This document shows, piece after piece, positions 16,102 to 25,360 of a DNA stretch of 39,542 bases (the stretch's first letter is position 1; each line of letters opens with the position of its first letter). The notes beneath the pieces are model-generated. The model had not been told where the DNA came from. It was given only the letters and a program-made list of their open reading frames with translations, and made no database searches. Origin of the DNA: Clostridiaceae bacterium (lineage in GTDB: Bacteria > Bacillota > Clostridia > Peptostreptococcales > Natronincolaceae); NCBI GenBank assembly GCA_020832135.1, contig JAFIFG010000117.1:1-39542 (forward strand). Reading direction: 5' to 3'. The translations under genes and the position numbers were made by a program.

Positions 16102-17697
16102 CTATTTAAGCTTTATTATAATACTTTCCTCCATCCTTCTAGTTTCTCTATAACCTCTAATAACTAGGGCAGTTGGTACAATTTCATCCGGACCCCTTAC
16201 CTCTGGAGGAAGATTTTTAGATCCTGGAGAATGCTTTAAAATAATGCGATTTTTCGTAATATACATTATTGGATTTTCCAAATTCATACTATAATAAAAA
16301 TGATTATCGTCTTTACCTTCTATTATAGTGCCGTCGCCATCAATAAAATAGTACTCCTCCCAATTTTCTAATGCATAGAAAAAAGAATTGGCTTCTGCCC
16401 TGAAGTCTATTTCTAGGTTTCCATAGTTTCTGTCCTCTATAGGTTCTCTAAGGATTACCTCTGTTTCATCTTCCCTTATGTCGATGCCTTCTATCACTAT
16501 CTTACTGTCCATATATTCAAACTCTTGTGGGAAAGGTTTATTCATATTAATATCAAAACTTGCATAGGTATTTGCCTTTACATGTACTTCATATCCACCA
16601 ACTTTAATTTCCACTTTTGAAGGTTCATCTAAATATATTGTATCGAACTCTAAAGTAACCCTTGTGGATTTCTTTCTATTACGGCTATACTCACTGGTAA
16701 CATCTCCCCCCATAAACCTACTTTGATATTCTTTACCATTACTGAAGAGCCGCATGTTAGAAAAATGCTCTAAAATATAGTCTTGATTTTGATTGTGGTC
16801 ATAGCTATATGTTAATAGAGTAGCGGTAGGACCTACAGTTAATGTTTCTAACTTCAATATATTGTCATCCACTTCTAAATCCTTATGAATATCATAAGTT
16901 GTTATATCATAGGTGCTAACTGGTATCTCAAAATTCCAATTACCCTCAACAACTTTATCGGAATCTGTTATATTACTTTCCAATCCATTGATATTTAAAA
17001 ACAAGGTTGATTCTTTCTCTGTCAATGGTTGTAGCCTTATTAAAAACTTTCGTTTGTGAGGCTCATCCGACGCTAAAGTCATCAGTGAAAAGTTAGGACG
17101 TTGAAACTCCTCTGGAATATCCTCATCATATTCAAAGCTTCCTACAAATTCAATACCATTCTTGGTAGTACCATAAAGATCTTCCTTCTTTAAGTCTTCT
17201 ATTTCTAAGAGTAGTACTGTCTTAATATCATCCGCTAATATACTCTCCACCGTCACTTTTATATCTTGATCAACTGCTGTGAGATTGACTTGATCTCCAT
17301 ATCCCTCCTGAAGCAATTCATATACCGAGCGACTTTCCCTAATGCTTAACTGTCTCCACCAGTTCAACACCCCAAAACCATCAGTGGCAACAGCTGTTGC
17401 TATAAATAATGTCATCATTGCTACTAAAACAATAGCCCTGCGGAACCTTCTTCTATGATGTACTGTAGGTTTATTAGCTTTCTTTGCATCAGCTCTTAGC
17501 TTATCCATAAATGCTTCAGGAACTTTAACCTTACTATGCTCTCTTTCTACATGTTCTATAGTGTTTTGTAGTTCCTCTAGTTCTTCTCTACATTCTATAC
17601 ATTCTTTCATATGTTTCTTTATTATTTTTTCTTCCTCTACCGTCAATGTTTCATCTATATAATCTATTAATTTGTTTCTGATATTTTCACAATTCAA
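16102..17697 (-). CDS. Anti-sigma factor with zinc-finger and DUF4179-type domain
   Basis: A 531-residue protein. Residues 1-45 are a ZAS-type anti-sigma domain with His29-x3-Cys33-x2-Cys36 (KKHMKECIECREEL). A basic stretch (HHRRRFRR) and one membrane helix (about 88-105, AIVLVAMMTLFIATAVA) follow. The remainder is outside the cell: a DUF4179-like region with WWRQLSIRESRSVYELL, then a long beta-rich part. The TTG start at 17697 has AGGAGG at nine bases, and the gene begins 4 bp after the sigma gene. It should hold that sigma factor at the membrane and release it on an envelope signal sensed by the outer domain. The signal is unknown. Confidence 0.88.
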   Translation of the reverse strand: MNCENIRNKLIDYIDETLTVEEEKIIKKHMKECIECREELEELQNTIEHVEREHSKVKVPEAFMDKLRADAKKANKPTVHHRRRFRRAIVLVAMMTLFIATAVATDGFGVLNWWRQLSIRESRSVYELLQEGYGDQVNLTAVDQDIKVTVESILADDIKTVLLLEIEDLKKEDLYGTTKNGIEFVGSFEYDEDIPEEFQRPNFSLMTLASDEPHKRKFLIRLQPLTEKESTLFLNINGLESNITDSDKVVEGNWNFEIPVSTYDITTYDIHKDLEVDDNILKLETLTVGPTATLLTYSYDHNQNQDYILEHFSNMRLFSNGKEYQSRFMGGDVTSEYSRNRKKSTRVTLEFDTIYLDEPSKVEIKVGGYEVHVKANTYASFDINMNKPFPQEFEYMDSKIVIEGIDIREDETEVILREPIEDRNYGNLEIDFRAEANSFFYALENWEEYYFIDGDGTIIEGKDDNHFYYSMNLENPIMYITKNRIILKHSPGSKNLPPEVRGPDEIVPTALVIRGYRETRRMEESIIIKLK

Positions 17698-17701
17698 GTC
17701 G

Positions 17702-18223
17702 TTACACCTCCTTATTCATAACTTCCTTTAGCAACTTTAGCCCTCTATATATTCTAGACTTCACGGTTCCTATAGGTACTTGTAAAATTTCTGCTATCTC
17801 TTCTTGAGAGTAACCATTTATATATTTAAGAAGAATTGCTTCTTTATGAATATCCTCCAGTCTATTTAACTCCTCTTTTAGCTCTATACTAAAGCTTTCT
17901 TGATAGCTACTTTCTATCACTTCACTATCTCCAACAACAGTTTCTCTTTTTTGTTTTCTTACAATATTCCTACACTCATTTAAAAATATAGAAGTTACCC
18001 ATGTTTCAAAATATTTTTCTTCTTTTAGTTGATGGATATTTTCATATACCTTCATGATGGTAATTTGAAAAACATCTTCAACATCATGATGATTATGGAC
18101 ATAGGCCCATGCTATTTTATAGTATTTGTTTTTCCTATGGTCTAGCCAATCTACAAAAGCATCTATATCATTGTTTTTAATTTTTTTAATGAGTGTTTTT
18201 TTCATAAATTTATTCCCTATCAC
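17702..18223 (-). CDS. ECF-type RNA polymerase sigma factor
   Basis: A 173-residue extracytoplasmic-function sigma factor. Region 2 spans about 20-90, with the -10 recognition/melting part HDVEDVFQITIMKVYENIHQ. Region 4 spans about 115-170, with the HTH YSQEEIAEILQVPIGTVKSR. It forms a two-gene operon with its anti-sigma factor. Start: GTG 18223, with AGGGTGG seven bases before it; ATG 18205 is the alternative and matches the family's usual short N-terminus. A GGAAC element on the minus strand (18270-18274) could be the -35 box of an autoregulated ECF promoter, but no clear CGT-type -10 is visible. Confidence 0.93.
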   Translation of the reverse strand: MIGNKFMKKTLIKKIKNNDIDAFVDWLDHRKNKYYKIAWAYVHNHHDVEDVFQITIMKVYENIHQLKEEKYFETWVTSIFLNECRNIVRKQKRETVVGDSEVIESSYQESFSIELKEELNRLEDIHKEAILLKYINGYSQEEIAEILQVPIGTVKSRIYRGLKLLKEVMNKEV

Positions 18224-18303
18224 CTTTTCACCACCCTTACATCAATTAGATTTACTACTGTATAAAAAAGTTCCATCCTTTTTAAAAAACTTCTACACTT
18301 CAT

Positions 18304-18333
18304 AAAAAAAACACCCACAGAGGTAGATGTTTT
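18304..18333 (-). terminator. Terminator of the PC4-like gene
   Basis: An 11-bp stem with two G-T pairs (18308-18318 with 18323-18333) and a four-base loop, followed on the minus strand by further T residues. Confidence 0.75.
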
Positions 18334-18360
18334 TCTTGTAAGTACTTTTCTATTATTAAA

Positions 18361-18582
18361 TTATAAGTCCATATGATTTAACAGGTCCCTTAATTGCTTT
18401 AATTCTTCCTTTGATAAAGTAATCCCCTTACCCATTTTTTCATATTCTGGTGCCCAATCACGGATATCATATTTAGGATCTCTATTGTTCCAACTAATTA
18501 AGTTTAATTCCCTTTTCCAACCTTTTCCCGATTCCGATAATACACCTATTGATTTTACAATATCATATTTTATGTTTGTCAT
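18361..18582 (-). CDS. YdbC/PC4-like ssDNA-binding protein
   Basis: A 73-residue protein matching the bacterial PC4-like family typified by Lactococcus YdbC, which binds single-stranded nucleic acid as a homodimer. The signature is SESGKGWKRELNLISWNNRD, then PKYDIRDWAPEYEKMGKGIT and a C-terminal helix (LSKEELKQLRDLL). The start was set to ATG 18582, with GAGGTG at good spacing; the GTG at 18591 is part of that site. It is a single gene with its own terminator. The role may be in transcription or repair; the exact function is not established. Confidence 0.88.
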   Translation of the reverse strand: MTNIKYDIVKSIGVLSESGKGWKRELNLISWNNRDPKYDIRDWAPEYEKMGKGITLSKEELKQLRDLLNHMDL

Positions 18583-18683
18583 ATTAGTCACCTCGATTAA
18601 TCTTTTTTATAAAATTGTTTATAATTTCCTATTGGTTATAAAAAGTCTCCTGAATTAAATTCATTTTATAGTAATTCTCTGCT

Positions 18684-18728
18684 AAAAGCAAATATAGTAG
18701 CAAAGAATAAACCTCTGCTACTATATTT
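18684..18728 (-). terminator. Terminator of the folate/aroF operon
   Basis: A perfect 13-bp stem (18690-18702 with 18716-18728, arm AAATATAGTAGCA) with a 13-base loop, followed on the minus strand by GCTTTTAGC. It begins 9 bp after the aroF stop. Confidence 0.8.
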
Positions 18729-18737
18729 TGATTATCA

Positions 18738-19514
18738 CTATATAGCTTTCCGTATTTTTTCATATTCTTGAAAGGTCAAGGATTGATGTCCATCACTTAA
18801 AGCACATGAAGGATTAGGGTGAACTTCTATCATTAGTCCATCGGCCCCACATGCTAATGCAGCCTTTGCCATTGGTGCTATAAGCTCCTTCACACCTGTG
18901 CCGTGACTTGGATCTACAATAATAGGCAACCCTGTTTCCTTTTGCATAATAGGTACAGCAGCTAAGTCCAGTGTATTTCTAGTATAGGTATCAAAACTTC
19001 TAATGCCTCTTTCACATAATATAATATTTTTATTTCCATAGGCAGCAATATATTCTGCCGCCATAATCCACTCTTCTATAGTAGCACACATGCCTCGTTT
19101 TAATAGGATAGGCTTATCTAAGCTTCCCACTGCTTTTAACAAAGAATAGTTAAACATATTTCTAGAACCTATTTGAATAATATCAGCATACTCTGATATT
19201 ACATCCATGTGTCCTTCATCCATTAATTCTGTTACAATAGGCACTCCTACTGCTTCTCCTGCTTCCTTTAGGTATTCTAATCCCTCTATCCCTAAACCTT
19301 GAAAAGCATAAGGACTTGTTCTAGGTTTAAATACTCCGCCTCTTAAAACCTCAACGCCTATCTCTTTTAAGGCATGAGCAGTTTCTAGAATCTGCTCTTT
19401 AGACTCTACAGAGCATGGACCCGACATATATATGGGAGGATATCCTTCACCAATATTTAATTTTCCTACCTGCACTATAATTTTTTCACCAGTTAGAATT
19501 CTTTTTTCACTCAT
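18738..19514 (-). CDS. aroF: DAHP synthase (3-deoxy-7-phosphoheptulonate synthase), type I-beta
   Basis: A 258-residue enzyme that condenses phosphoenolpyruvate and erythrose 4-phosphate, the first step to chorismate. Family motifs are GPCSVES (32-38), [35 protein letters not shown] and [17 protein letters not shown]. It lacks the extra N-terminal ferredoxin-like domain that makes some relatives feedback-sensitive, so it is probably unregulated by aromatic amino acids. It is the last gene of the folate operon and overlaps folK by 8 bp, which ties it to p-aminobenzoate supply. Chorismate mutase and other aro genes are absent. The symbol aroF follows common usage for this family. Confidence 0.93.
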   Translation of the reverse strand: MSEKRILTGEKIIVQVGKLNIGEGYPPIYMSGPCSVESKEQILETAHALKEIGVEVLRGGVFKPRTSPYAFQGLGIEGLEYLKEAGEAVGVPIVTELMDEGHMDVISEYADIIQIGSRNMFNYSLLKAVGSLDKPILLKRGMCATIEEWIMAAEYIAAYGNKNIILCERGIRSFDTYTRNTLDLAAVPIMQKETGLPIIVDPSHGTGVKELIAPMAKAALACGADGLMIEVHPNPSCALSDGHQSLTFQEYEKIRKAI

Positions 19515-19989
19515 GGCTTACCTTCCTAATTCCATTTTTATTTAATTCGTTTATTATATCATGTATTTTTGTTCCGTCAATGATAATATGATCTGCAATT
19601 TCATATAGTGGAACCATAACAAAATTTCTTTCAAGCATTCTAGGATGAGGTATGGTAAGTGTGTCATCAACAGATGTATAGTTTTCATATAATAATATAT
19701 CTACATCTATTGTTCTAGGTCCCCATCTAATAATTCTTTTTCTATTTAATCTCTCCTCAATAGTATTACAATATGCTAAAAGATCATAGGGCTCTAAAGT
19801 AGTATCGATCTCCGCCACAATATTTAGAAACAAATCCTGTTCTTCATAACCCACCGGTTCTGTCTCGTAGTAAGAAGACACTTTATTAACTTTAATTCCT
19901 CCATGTTCTTCTATGAAATCCATAGCATCATCAAGATATTTTTTTTTATCCCCCATATTACTCCCTAAACCTAAGTATGCTTTAGCCAT
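19507..19989 (-). CDS. folK: HPPK: 2-amino-4-hydroxy-6-hydroxymethyldihydropteridine diphosphokinase
   Basis: A 160-residue enzyme that transfers pyrophosphate from ATP to hydroxymethyl-dihydropterin, making the activated pterin for FolP. Motifs are [11 protein letters not shown] at the start, [20 protein letters not shown] (pterin site), [15 protein letters not shown] (the two Mg-binding aspartates of DVD) and [16 protein letters not shown]. Full length. It overlaps folB upstream by 8 bp and aroF downstream by 8 bp, so translation of the three is coupled. Confidence 0.97.
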   Translation of the reverse strand: MAKAYLGLGSNMGDKKKYLDDAMDFIEEHGGIKVNKVSSYYETEPVGYEEQDLFLNIVAEIDTTLEPYDLLAYCNTIEERLNRKRIIRWGPRTIDVDILLYENYTSVDDTLTIPHPRMLERNFVMVPLYEIADHIIIDGTKIHDIINELNKNGIRKVSHE

Positions 19990-20347
19990 TTTTTCTTCTC
20001 CTTATCTCTACACCAAAGTAGTCGTATATACCCTTTACTGGAGCTTCTGGCTTTTTAATTCTTACTACGATTTCATTAACCGATGTGAAGTTTTGAAGTA
20101 TACTGGAGGCTATATTTTCTGCTAAAGCTTCTATCAATTTAAAACGCTTATTCTCTACCATATCTTTTACTAGTTCATAAGCCTCTCCATAGTGTACAGT
20201 ATCCTCTACCTCATCACTTTCACCTGCATTTTTTAAGTCCGTATACATATCTATATCTACAAAAAACTTTTGTCCCAACACTGCTTCTTCCTGCATAACA
20301 CCATGATAGCCATAAAACCCTAGGTTTTTCATAATTATTTTATCCAT
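19982..20347 (-). CDS. folB: Dihydroneopterin aldolase
   Basis: A 121-residue enzyme that cleaves dihydroneopterin to 6-hydroxymethyl-dihydropterin and glycolaldehyde. It shows the family start FYGYHGVMQEEAVLGQKFFV (with the substrate-binding Glu), then VHYGEAYELVKDMVE, LIEALAENIA and a C-terminal strand VRIKKPEAPVKGIYDYFGVE with the catalytic Lys region. It begins 1 bp after the folP stop, using AGGGTGG as ribosome site, and overlaps folK. Confidence 0.96.
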   Translation of the reverse strand: MDKIIMKNLGFYGYHGVMQEEAVLGQKFFVDIDMYTDLKNAGESDEVEDTVHYGEAYELVKDMVENKRFKLIEALAENIASSILQNFTSVNEIVVRIKKPEAPVKGIYDYFGVEIRRRKNG

Positions 20348-20348
20348 A

Positions 20349-21215
20349 TTATTCCACCCTCATTATAGCATCTGTTACCATAACTGTTCTTAAATTTTCA
20401 ACGATATCATGTACCCGCACAATGTCCACACCCTGCATAATACCCATAACAGACGTTGCTAATGTTCCCTCCACTCTTTCTTCAGGAGGAAGATCTAAAA
20501 TTTTTCCTATCATGGATTTTCTTGAAGTGCCTAAAAGTATAGGATATCCCAGTGCATTTAATTCTCCAAGCCTAGACATTACATGCATATTTTGTTCAGG
20601 TGTTTTTCCAAAACCTATGCCTGGATCCAAGATAATTTGCTCTTTTTTTACTCCAGCACTCAAAGCTATATCTATAGATTTTCTTAGAAAACCGCTTATT
20701 TCCTCTATAATATCTTTTTCATACTCTGATCCCTGTTGATTATGCATTATAACAATAGGAACATCATACTTCGCAATAACAGAAGCCATGGCAGGATCTT
20801 TTTGTAACCCCCACACATCATTAATCATATGAGCACCTGCTTTTAAAACCTCTTCCGCCACCTCTGCCTTATAGGTATCCACTGATATTGGCACAGATAA
20901 TTCCTTTGCTAACCTTTTTACAATATCCAAAACTCTACGTAGCTCTTCCTCTGCAGACACCAGTTGGGATCCGGGTCTAGTTGACTCTCCCCCTATATCT
21001 ATAATGTTCGCTCCCTCTGCCACCATTTTTTTAGCACGGTTGACAGCCTTGTCAATGTTCATGTAGTCCCCACCATCGGAAAAAGAGTCGGGGGTAACAT
21101 TAAGTATACCCATGATATAGGTTTTTGTTCCAAATTTAAATGTATGTTGGCCACATTTTACTTCTACTTTTCTGTTAGGATAGTATTGAACATTCTTCAT
21201 ATCCTTCACCTCCAT
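20349..21215 (-). CDS. folP: Dihydropteroate synthase
   Basis: A TIM-barrel enzyme of 288 residues that joins p-aminobenzoate to the activated pterin; the target of sulfonamides. Motifs are GILNVTPDSFSDGGDY (loop 1), DIGGESTRPGS (loop 2), NDVWG, IVIMHNQ, DPGIGFGKTPEQN, LLGTSRKSMIG (loop 7) and RVHDI near the end. The frame extends to TTG 21227, but ATG 21215 lies directly after the folE stop with GGAGG before it. ATG 21200 with GGAGGTG is another possibility and would give a 283-residue protein. Position between folE and folB matches pathway logic. Confidence 0.96.
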   Translation of the reverse strand: MEVKDMKNVQYYPNRKVEVKCGQHTFKFGTKTYIMGILNVTPDSFSDGGDYMNIDKAVNRAKKMVAEGANIIDIGGESTRPGSQLVSAEEELRRVLDIVKRLAKELSVPISVDTYKAEVAEEVLKAGAHMINDVWGLQKDPAMASVIAKYDVPIVIMHNQQGSEYEKDIIEEISGFLRKSIDIALSAGVKKEQIILDPGIGFGKTPEQNMHVMSRLGELNALGYPILLGTSRKSMIGKILDLPPEERVEGTLATSVMGIMQGVDIVRVHDIVENLRTVMVTDAIMRVE

Positions 21216-21216
21216 T

Positions 21217-21783
21217 TTAGCCTCCAAAATTTATCAATGACATAGCCTCTGCTCTAGCCTTAACATCATGTTTAAATACACCTCTTACCACAGAAGTTAC
21301 AGTCTTTGCTCCAGACTTTTTAACTCCCCTCATAGTCATGCACATATGCTCCGCCTCCACTACAACAATAACTCCATGAGGTTGTAGCATTTCTGCAATT
21401 GTATCAGCTACGGTAGAGGTTAATCTTTCCTGTAATTGAGGTCTTCTTGCAACTGTATCCACAACTCTTGCCAACTTACTTAAACCTGTAAGCTTTCCAT
21501 CTTTAGGAATATACCCTACATGTACTTTTCCATAAAAAGGAACTAAGTGATGTTCACACATGGAATAAACTGGAATATCCTTTACCAACACCAACTCCTC
21601 ATGCTTTTCGTCTTGAAAAAATATTTCAAGATGTTTTTTAGGGTCTTCCTTTAATCCCCCAAATATCTCTTCATACATTTTAGCAATACGTTTTGGCGTG
21701 TCTTGAAGCCCTTCTCTATCTGGATCTTCACCTATAGCTTCTAAAATATCTCTTACTGCTGCCTCTATCTTCTTTTTATCCAT
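21217..21783 (-). CDS. folE: GTP cyclohydrolase I
   Basis: A 188-residue enzyme that converts GTP to dihydroneopterin triphosphate, the first step of the pterin branch. The zinc and catalytic residues are in [20 protein letters not shown] (Cys, His, His) and the later Cys of [29 protein letters not shown] is the other signature. Full length. It follows pabC by 21 bp and is almost contiguous with folP. The phosphatase that removes the triphosphate is not encoded in the window. Confidence 0.97.
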   Translation of the reverse strand: MDKKKIEAAVRDILEAIGEDPDREGLQDTPKRIAKMYEEIFGGLKEDPKKHLEIFFQDEKHEELVLVKDIPVYSMCEHHLVPFYGKVHVGYIPKDGKLTGLSKLARVVDTVARRPQLQERLTSTVADTIAEMLQPHGVIVVVEAEHMCMTMRGVKKSGAKTVTSVVRGVFKHDVKARAEAMSLINFGG

Positions 21784-21804
21784 CTGGCAACCCTCATCTC
21801 TCTT

Positions 21805-22620
21805 TTATTTTTTCTGTAGATATTGAATATAGGCCTTGCTTATTTCTTCAGTAATGGAATTTCTTTTAATAGATAATTTCCTATCTTGAATTTCACTTAC
21901 AGGCATAATCTCCATGAGAGAATTCGTTAAAAATACTTCCTCTGCCTGCAACAGATCTTTTCTTGTATATTTTCCTACCTCTAACTTTAGATCTAATGCC
22001 TCTACAACTTCTATGATTTTCTTTCTCATAATACCTGGCAAAATACCGCAATCAATAGAAGGGGTATATACAATGGTATTTTTTATAAAAAATATATTAC
22101 TTATAGCTCCTTCACAAAGATTTCCTTCAACATTTTCAAATAGAACTTCATCATAGCCATTGTCTAAAACGGATTTTCTCGCTATTAGATTTTCCATATA
22201 GTTATTAGACTTAATATAGGTTAAAGGTGAATAAGGGTTTCTCTTAATATTAGTAAAGGCTAACTTGAAGCCTCGATCATAATCTTCTTTTCTATATTTA
22301 TCTTCCCTTACAGAAACCACAAGATAATTTTTGTCATTTCCCCTGGCATATAAAACCTTTAGAGCTCCAACTTTTAAAGCATTGGCATCCATGACTTGCC
22401 TACAATAACCCTCTATTTTATCTATATCAAAGTCAATAAAGAGATTAAGCTTTTTACAACCATCTTTAAATCGCTCCATATGTTCCTGCAAAAAATATAT
22501 CTTTCCATCTTTAAACTTCATAGTTTCAAATAACCCATAGCCATAGGTAAAACCTAAGCTACTTGCAGCTATACAGTTATCCTCTTCTCTTTGTAATTTT
22601 TCATTGATTAAAACATACAT
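21805..22620 (-). CDS. pabC: 4-amino-4-deoxychorismate lyase
   Basis: A 271-residue class IV PLP enzyme that releases pyruvate from aminodeoxychorismate to give p-aminobenzoate. Family features are GYGLFETMKFKDGKIYFLQE near residue 28, TYIKSNNYMENLIARK containing the PLP-binding lysine, and DEVLFENVEGNLCEGAISNI with the later TNSLMEIMPV. D-amino-acid or branched-chain aminotransferases are relatives, but its position directly after pabB decides the call. AAAGGTGA precedes the ATG. Confidence 0.93.
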   Translation of the reverse strand: MYVLINEKLQREEDNCIAASSLGFTYGYGLFETMKFKDGKIYFLQEHMERFKDGCKKLNLFIDFDIDKIEGYCRQVMDANALKVGALKVLYARGNDKNYLVVSVREDKYRKEDYDRGFKLAFTNIKRNPYSPLTYIKSNNYMENLIARKSVLDNGYDEVLFENVEGNLCEGAISNIFFIKNTIVYTPSIDCGILPGIMRKKIIEVVEALDLKLEVGKYTRKDLLQAEEVFLTNSLMEIMPVSEIQDRKLSIKRNSITEEISKAYIQYLQKK

Positions 22621-22644
22621 TCAAATCACCTTTATCCGCCACTA

Positions 22645-24015
22645 TTAGCTGTTTAGAGCCTCCATAAGTGCCTTGGCTTTATGGAAGGTTTCTTCATATT
22701 CTAATTGTGGGTCTGAGTCCCATACAATACCGCCACCCACTTGAAAATAAGCTTTATTATCCTTACACACAATTGTTCTTATGACGATATTTAAGTCCAT
22801 TTCTCCATTTAAGCCTATATATCCTATAGATCCTGTGTAAATATTTCTTTGGGTAGGCTCGAGCTCATCAATAATTTCCATAGCTCTAATTTTAGGTGCC
22901 CCAGTTATAGAGCCTCCTGGAAAGGTGGATGCTATGCAGTCTATCACGTCAGAGTCTTCTCTCATTTCTGCTTGTATTGTAGAAACTAAATGATATACTG
23001 TTGAATATTCTTCTAAATGAAACAACTCTGTTACCTCTACAGTACCTGTCTTTGCTACTCTACCTAAATCATTTCTTTCTAAATCTACAATCATTAAAAG
23101 CTCTGCCTTATCCTTCTCACTAGATAAAAGATCGTTTCTATTTTCTAAATCCTCTTGGGCTGTTTTACCCCTAGGTCTAGTTCCTTTAATCGGTCTTGTT
23201 TCTATAATATTATCCTTCACCTGGATAAATCTCTCGGGAGAACTACTTACAATATGACCTTCTCCGAAATCAATAAAGCTTGCAAAGGGTGCTGGATTTA
23301 TTTTTCTAAGCTTTCCATATAATTCATAAGGACTTTGCTTCATAGTCCCTTCGAACCTTTGGGTTAAATTAGCTTGATATATATCTCCTGCTCTGATATA
23401 CTCCTTCAATTTATTCAATGCTTTAATATAACTATCCTTTGTAAAGTTACATTTCAGTTCAATAGGGTTATCTTTTTTCACTATATCTATTACTACACCT
23501 TTTTCTTCTGCCTCGCTGATGTTATTTGCTATTTCTTTAACAATATCTTTCGCATCCTTATTTATTCCTAAAGCAGCAATAAAAACCTTCTCTTTCCTAT
23601 GATCAACAATAATAACACCGTCATATAGACCGAAAAAACAATCAGGAATATCCACATCATCTATGGCTGTTCGTGGTAGTTTCTCTATGTGATGACATAA
23701 ATCATATCCTAGATACCCTACAAATCCACCAATAAAGGGTAATTCACTTGTATATTGTCTTTTGTATTTATTAAAAATTTCCTTTAACTGTTCAATCACA
23801 TTGCCATAGAAGGTATTTGTGGTACCCTCCTCTATAATATCTATTCTATCGTTTTTACTTTTAAAGATAACGGAAGGATTAAATCCTATAAAGGAATACT
23901 TACCTAGTTTTTCAGAATCCATTCCACTATCTAGAAAAAAACTGTACTCATCATCTTTAAAAATACTATATAATTGAAAACTATCTAATGTAGTTTTAAT
24001 CTCTTCTATATGCAT
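22645..24015 (-). CDS. pabB: Aminodeoxychorismate synthase component I
   Basis: A 456-residue chorismate-binding enzyme that aminates chorismate using ammonia from PabA. The C-terminal catalytic half has [64 protein letters not shown] and [12 protein letters not shown], typical of the PabB/TrpE family. The PIKGT motif, with the lysine found in PabB where TrpE has Ala, supports PabB over anthranilate synthase. It overlaps pabA by 10 bp. A trpE identity is unlikely because no other trp gene is present. Confidence 0.95.
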   Translation of the reverse strand: MHIEEIKTTLDSFQLYSIFKDDEYSFFLDSGMDSEKLGKYSFIGFNPSVIFKSKNDRIDIIEEGTTNTFYGNVIEQLKEIFNKYKRQYTSELPFIGGFVGYLGYDLCHHIEKLPRTAIDDVDIPDCFFGLYDGVIIVDHRKEKVFIAALGINKDAKDIVKEIANNISEAEEKGVVIDIVKKDNPIELKCNFTKDSYIKALNKLKEYIRAGDIYQANLTQRFEGTMKQSPYELYGKLRKINPAPFASFIDFGEGHIVSSSPERFIQVKDNIIETRPIKGTRPRGKTAQEDLENRNDLLSSEKDKAELLMIVDLERNDLGRVAKTGTVEVTELFHLEEYSTVYHLVSTIQAEMREDSDVIDCIASTFPGGSITGAPKIRAMEIIDELEPTQRNIYTGSIGYIGLNGEMDLNIVIRTIVCKDNKAYFQVGGGIVWDSDPQLEYEETFHKAKALMEALNS

Positions 24016-24605
24016 TCTCTCACCTGCTTTTCAACGGGCTTTGCCCTTAATAAGAAATTGTTTAAAAGTTCCATTCCCATTTCAGTTAATATGGCTTCAG
24101 GGTGAAATTGTACCCCCTCTATCATATATTTCTTATGTTTTATGCCCATGATCTCTCCTTCAGAGGTTTCAGCAGTTATTTCAAAGCACTCAGGTAAAGT
24201 ACTTCTATCTATAACTAGAGAATGATACCTAGTTACCTTTAAAGGATTGTTAAGACCTTCAAAAACTCCTTGATCCGTGTGCTGTATAGGGTGTACTTTT
24301 CCATGAACAGGTTCTAAAGCTCTAACAACTTTAGCACCAAAGACCTGCCCAATGGTTTGATGTCCTAAACAGATGCCTAATATAGGTATTTTCCCCTTGA
24401 ATTTCTCTACAACCTCTATACATATTCCTGCCTCATTCGGTGTACATGGTCCAGGAGATAAAACTATAATATCAGGGTTTAAATCTTCAATTTCGCTTAA
24501 TGTAATACAATCATTTCTATATACCTGTACTTCCTCCTTCAAACATAACAAATATTGTGTTAGGTTGTAGGTGAAGGAATCATAATTGTCAATCATTAAT
24601 ATCAA
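24006..24605 (-). CDS. pabA: Aminodeoxychorismate synthase glutamine amidotransferase component
   Basis: A 199-residue class I glutamine amidotransferase that supplies ammonia to PabB. The nucleophile lies in [14 protein letters not shown], the catalytic His-Glu in [14 protein letters not shown], and the N-terminus has [10 protein letters not shown]. The start was placed at TTG 24605, giving the family's usual opening ([11 protein letters not shown]) with AAAGGGGTG six bases upstream; the longer frame from GTG 24614 is too close to that ribosome site. It is the first gene of the folate operon. Such subunits can also serve anthranilate synthase (dual PabA/TrpG). Confidence 0.95.
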   Translation of the reverse strand: MILMIDNYDSFTYNLTQYLLCLKEEVQVYRNDCITLSEIEDLNPDIIVLSPGPCTPNEAGICIEVVEKFKGKIPILGICLGHQTIGQVFGAKVVRALEPVHGKVHPIQHTDQGVFEGLNNPLKVTRYHSLVIDRSTLPECFEITAETSEGEIMGIKHKKYMIEGVQFHPEAILTEMGMELLNNFLLRAKPVEKQVRECI

Positions 24606-24668
24606 CTGTCTCACCCCTTTTTAAGAATCATTTAAATGCAAGATTTCAAAATTTAAAGTTTCACTTTG

Positions 24669-24698
24669 ATTATACACGTTCGTACACTTTATCGTCAA
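24669..24698 (-). promoter_or_regulatory. Promoter of the folate operon
   Basis: On the minus strand TTGACG (24693-24698) and TATAAT (24669-24674) are separated by 18 bases, a near-consensus housekeeping promoter. The leader to the pabA start is about 55 bases, too short for a tetrahydrofolate riboswitch, and none is seen. Confidence 0.75.
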
Positions 24699-24741
24699 AC
24701 TAAAAAACTGCAAATATAATGTAAAAATGCCTGAAATATAC

Positions 24742-24771
24742 AATTAACCCTCTAGACCTAGAGGGTTAATT
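24742..24771 (-). terminator. Strong hairpin, probable end of the prkA-spoVR operon
   Basis: A perfect 14-bp stem (24742-24755 with 24758-24771, arm AATTAACCCTCTAG) with a two-base gap at the turn. It lies 70 bp after the HD-domain gene; the T-rich tail on the minus strand is weak (TTGTATATTTC). Confidence 0.55.
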
Positions 24772-24839
24772 AATTGAGAATACTGGATTTTATAGAATAG
24801 AAAATTGTAAATAAGGAAAGTTAAAATTTTAACATCTTT

Positions 24840-25319
24840 TTAATATTCTAATGTTACTTCTTTATCTTCTAGAAATCTTTTGCATTGATTTATGCTATTA
24901 CATTCTATACACAATCTCGAAGCTTTATCCCCTTTATATATTGCAATATCCAGCTGGCTTGTTAGATTCTTGCCTTTTCTATGCTTTTTTATCGCCTCTA
25001 TTATAAGCACTATATCTTCATCATCAAATCCACAATCAAGCAATATGCTTTCTGCCATTTCTCCACTGGCTACCGCATGATCTACCCCTTCTGTATACTG
25101 CTTCCATCTTCCAATATCATGTAACAATGCAGCGGCATAAATTATTTCCTTTTCAATTTTATAATTGTTCTCTAGTGCTTCAATATATGCGATCCGAGCC
25201 ACATCTAAAAAATGTTGTAGGTTGTGGCGACAAAAAATACGTTCTTTTTCTAGCTCTATATTTCTCTTAAGATAGCAATTATACACTTCATGCTTTAGTA
25301 TCTTATTTACTTTCTCCAT
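24840..25319 (-). CDS. HD-domain phosphohydrolase
   Basis: A 159-residue protein with an HD metal-dependent phosphohydrolase domain. The motifs are HNLQHFLDVARIAY (first His), AAALLHDIGRWKQY (the HD pair), DHAVASGE (further His), IKKHR and a later DKASR. Nucleotides or phosphate esters are usual substrates of this fold; the specific one is unknown. The start was set to ATG 25319 after GGAGG; the longer frame to 25364 overlaps spoVR and lacks a better site. It is the last gene after prkA-yhbH-spoVR, so it may be expressed during sporulation. Four late cysteines (LCIECNSINQC) are unusual and could bind metal. Confidence 0.85.
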   Translation of the reverse strand: MEKVNKILKHEVYNCYLKRNIELEKERIFCRHNLQHFLDVARIAYIEALENNYKIEKEIIYAAALLHDIGRWKQYTEGVDHAVASGEMAESILLDCGFDDEDIVLIIEAIKKHRKGKNLTSQLDIAIYKGDKASRLCIECNSINQCKRFLEDKEVTLEY

Positions 25320-25360
25320 AAGTAAACCTCCATGTTGATAGAATTCTTTTGAAATAGTTA

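Noticed and set aside
22645-24605. Anthranilate synthase (trpE/trpG) instead of pabB/pabA
   Set aside because: The PIKGT motif, the adjacent pabC and the folate genes fit p-aminobenzoate synthesis; no trp genes are present.
24606-24660. Tetrahydrofolate riboswitch before the folate operon
   Set aside because: The leader is only about 55 bases and shows no matching structure.
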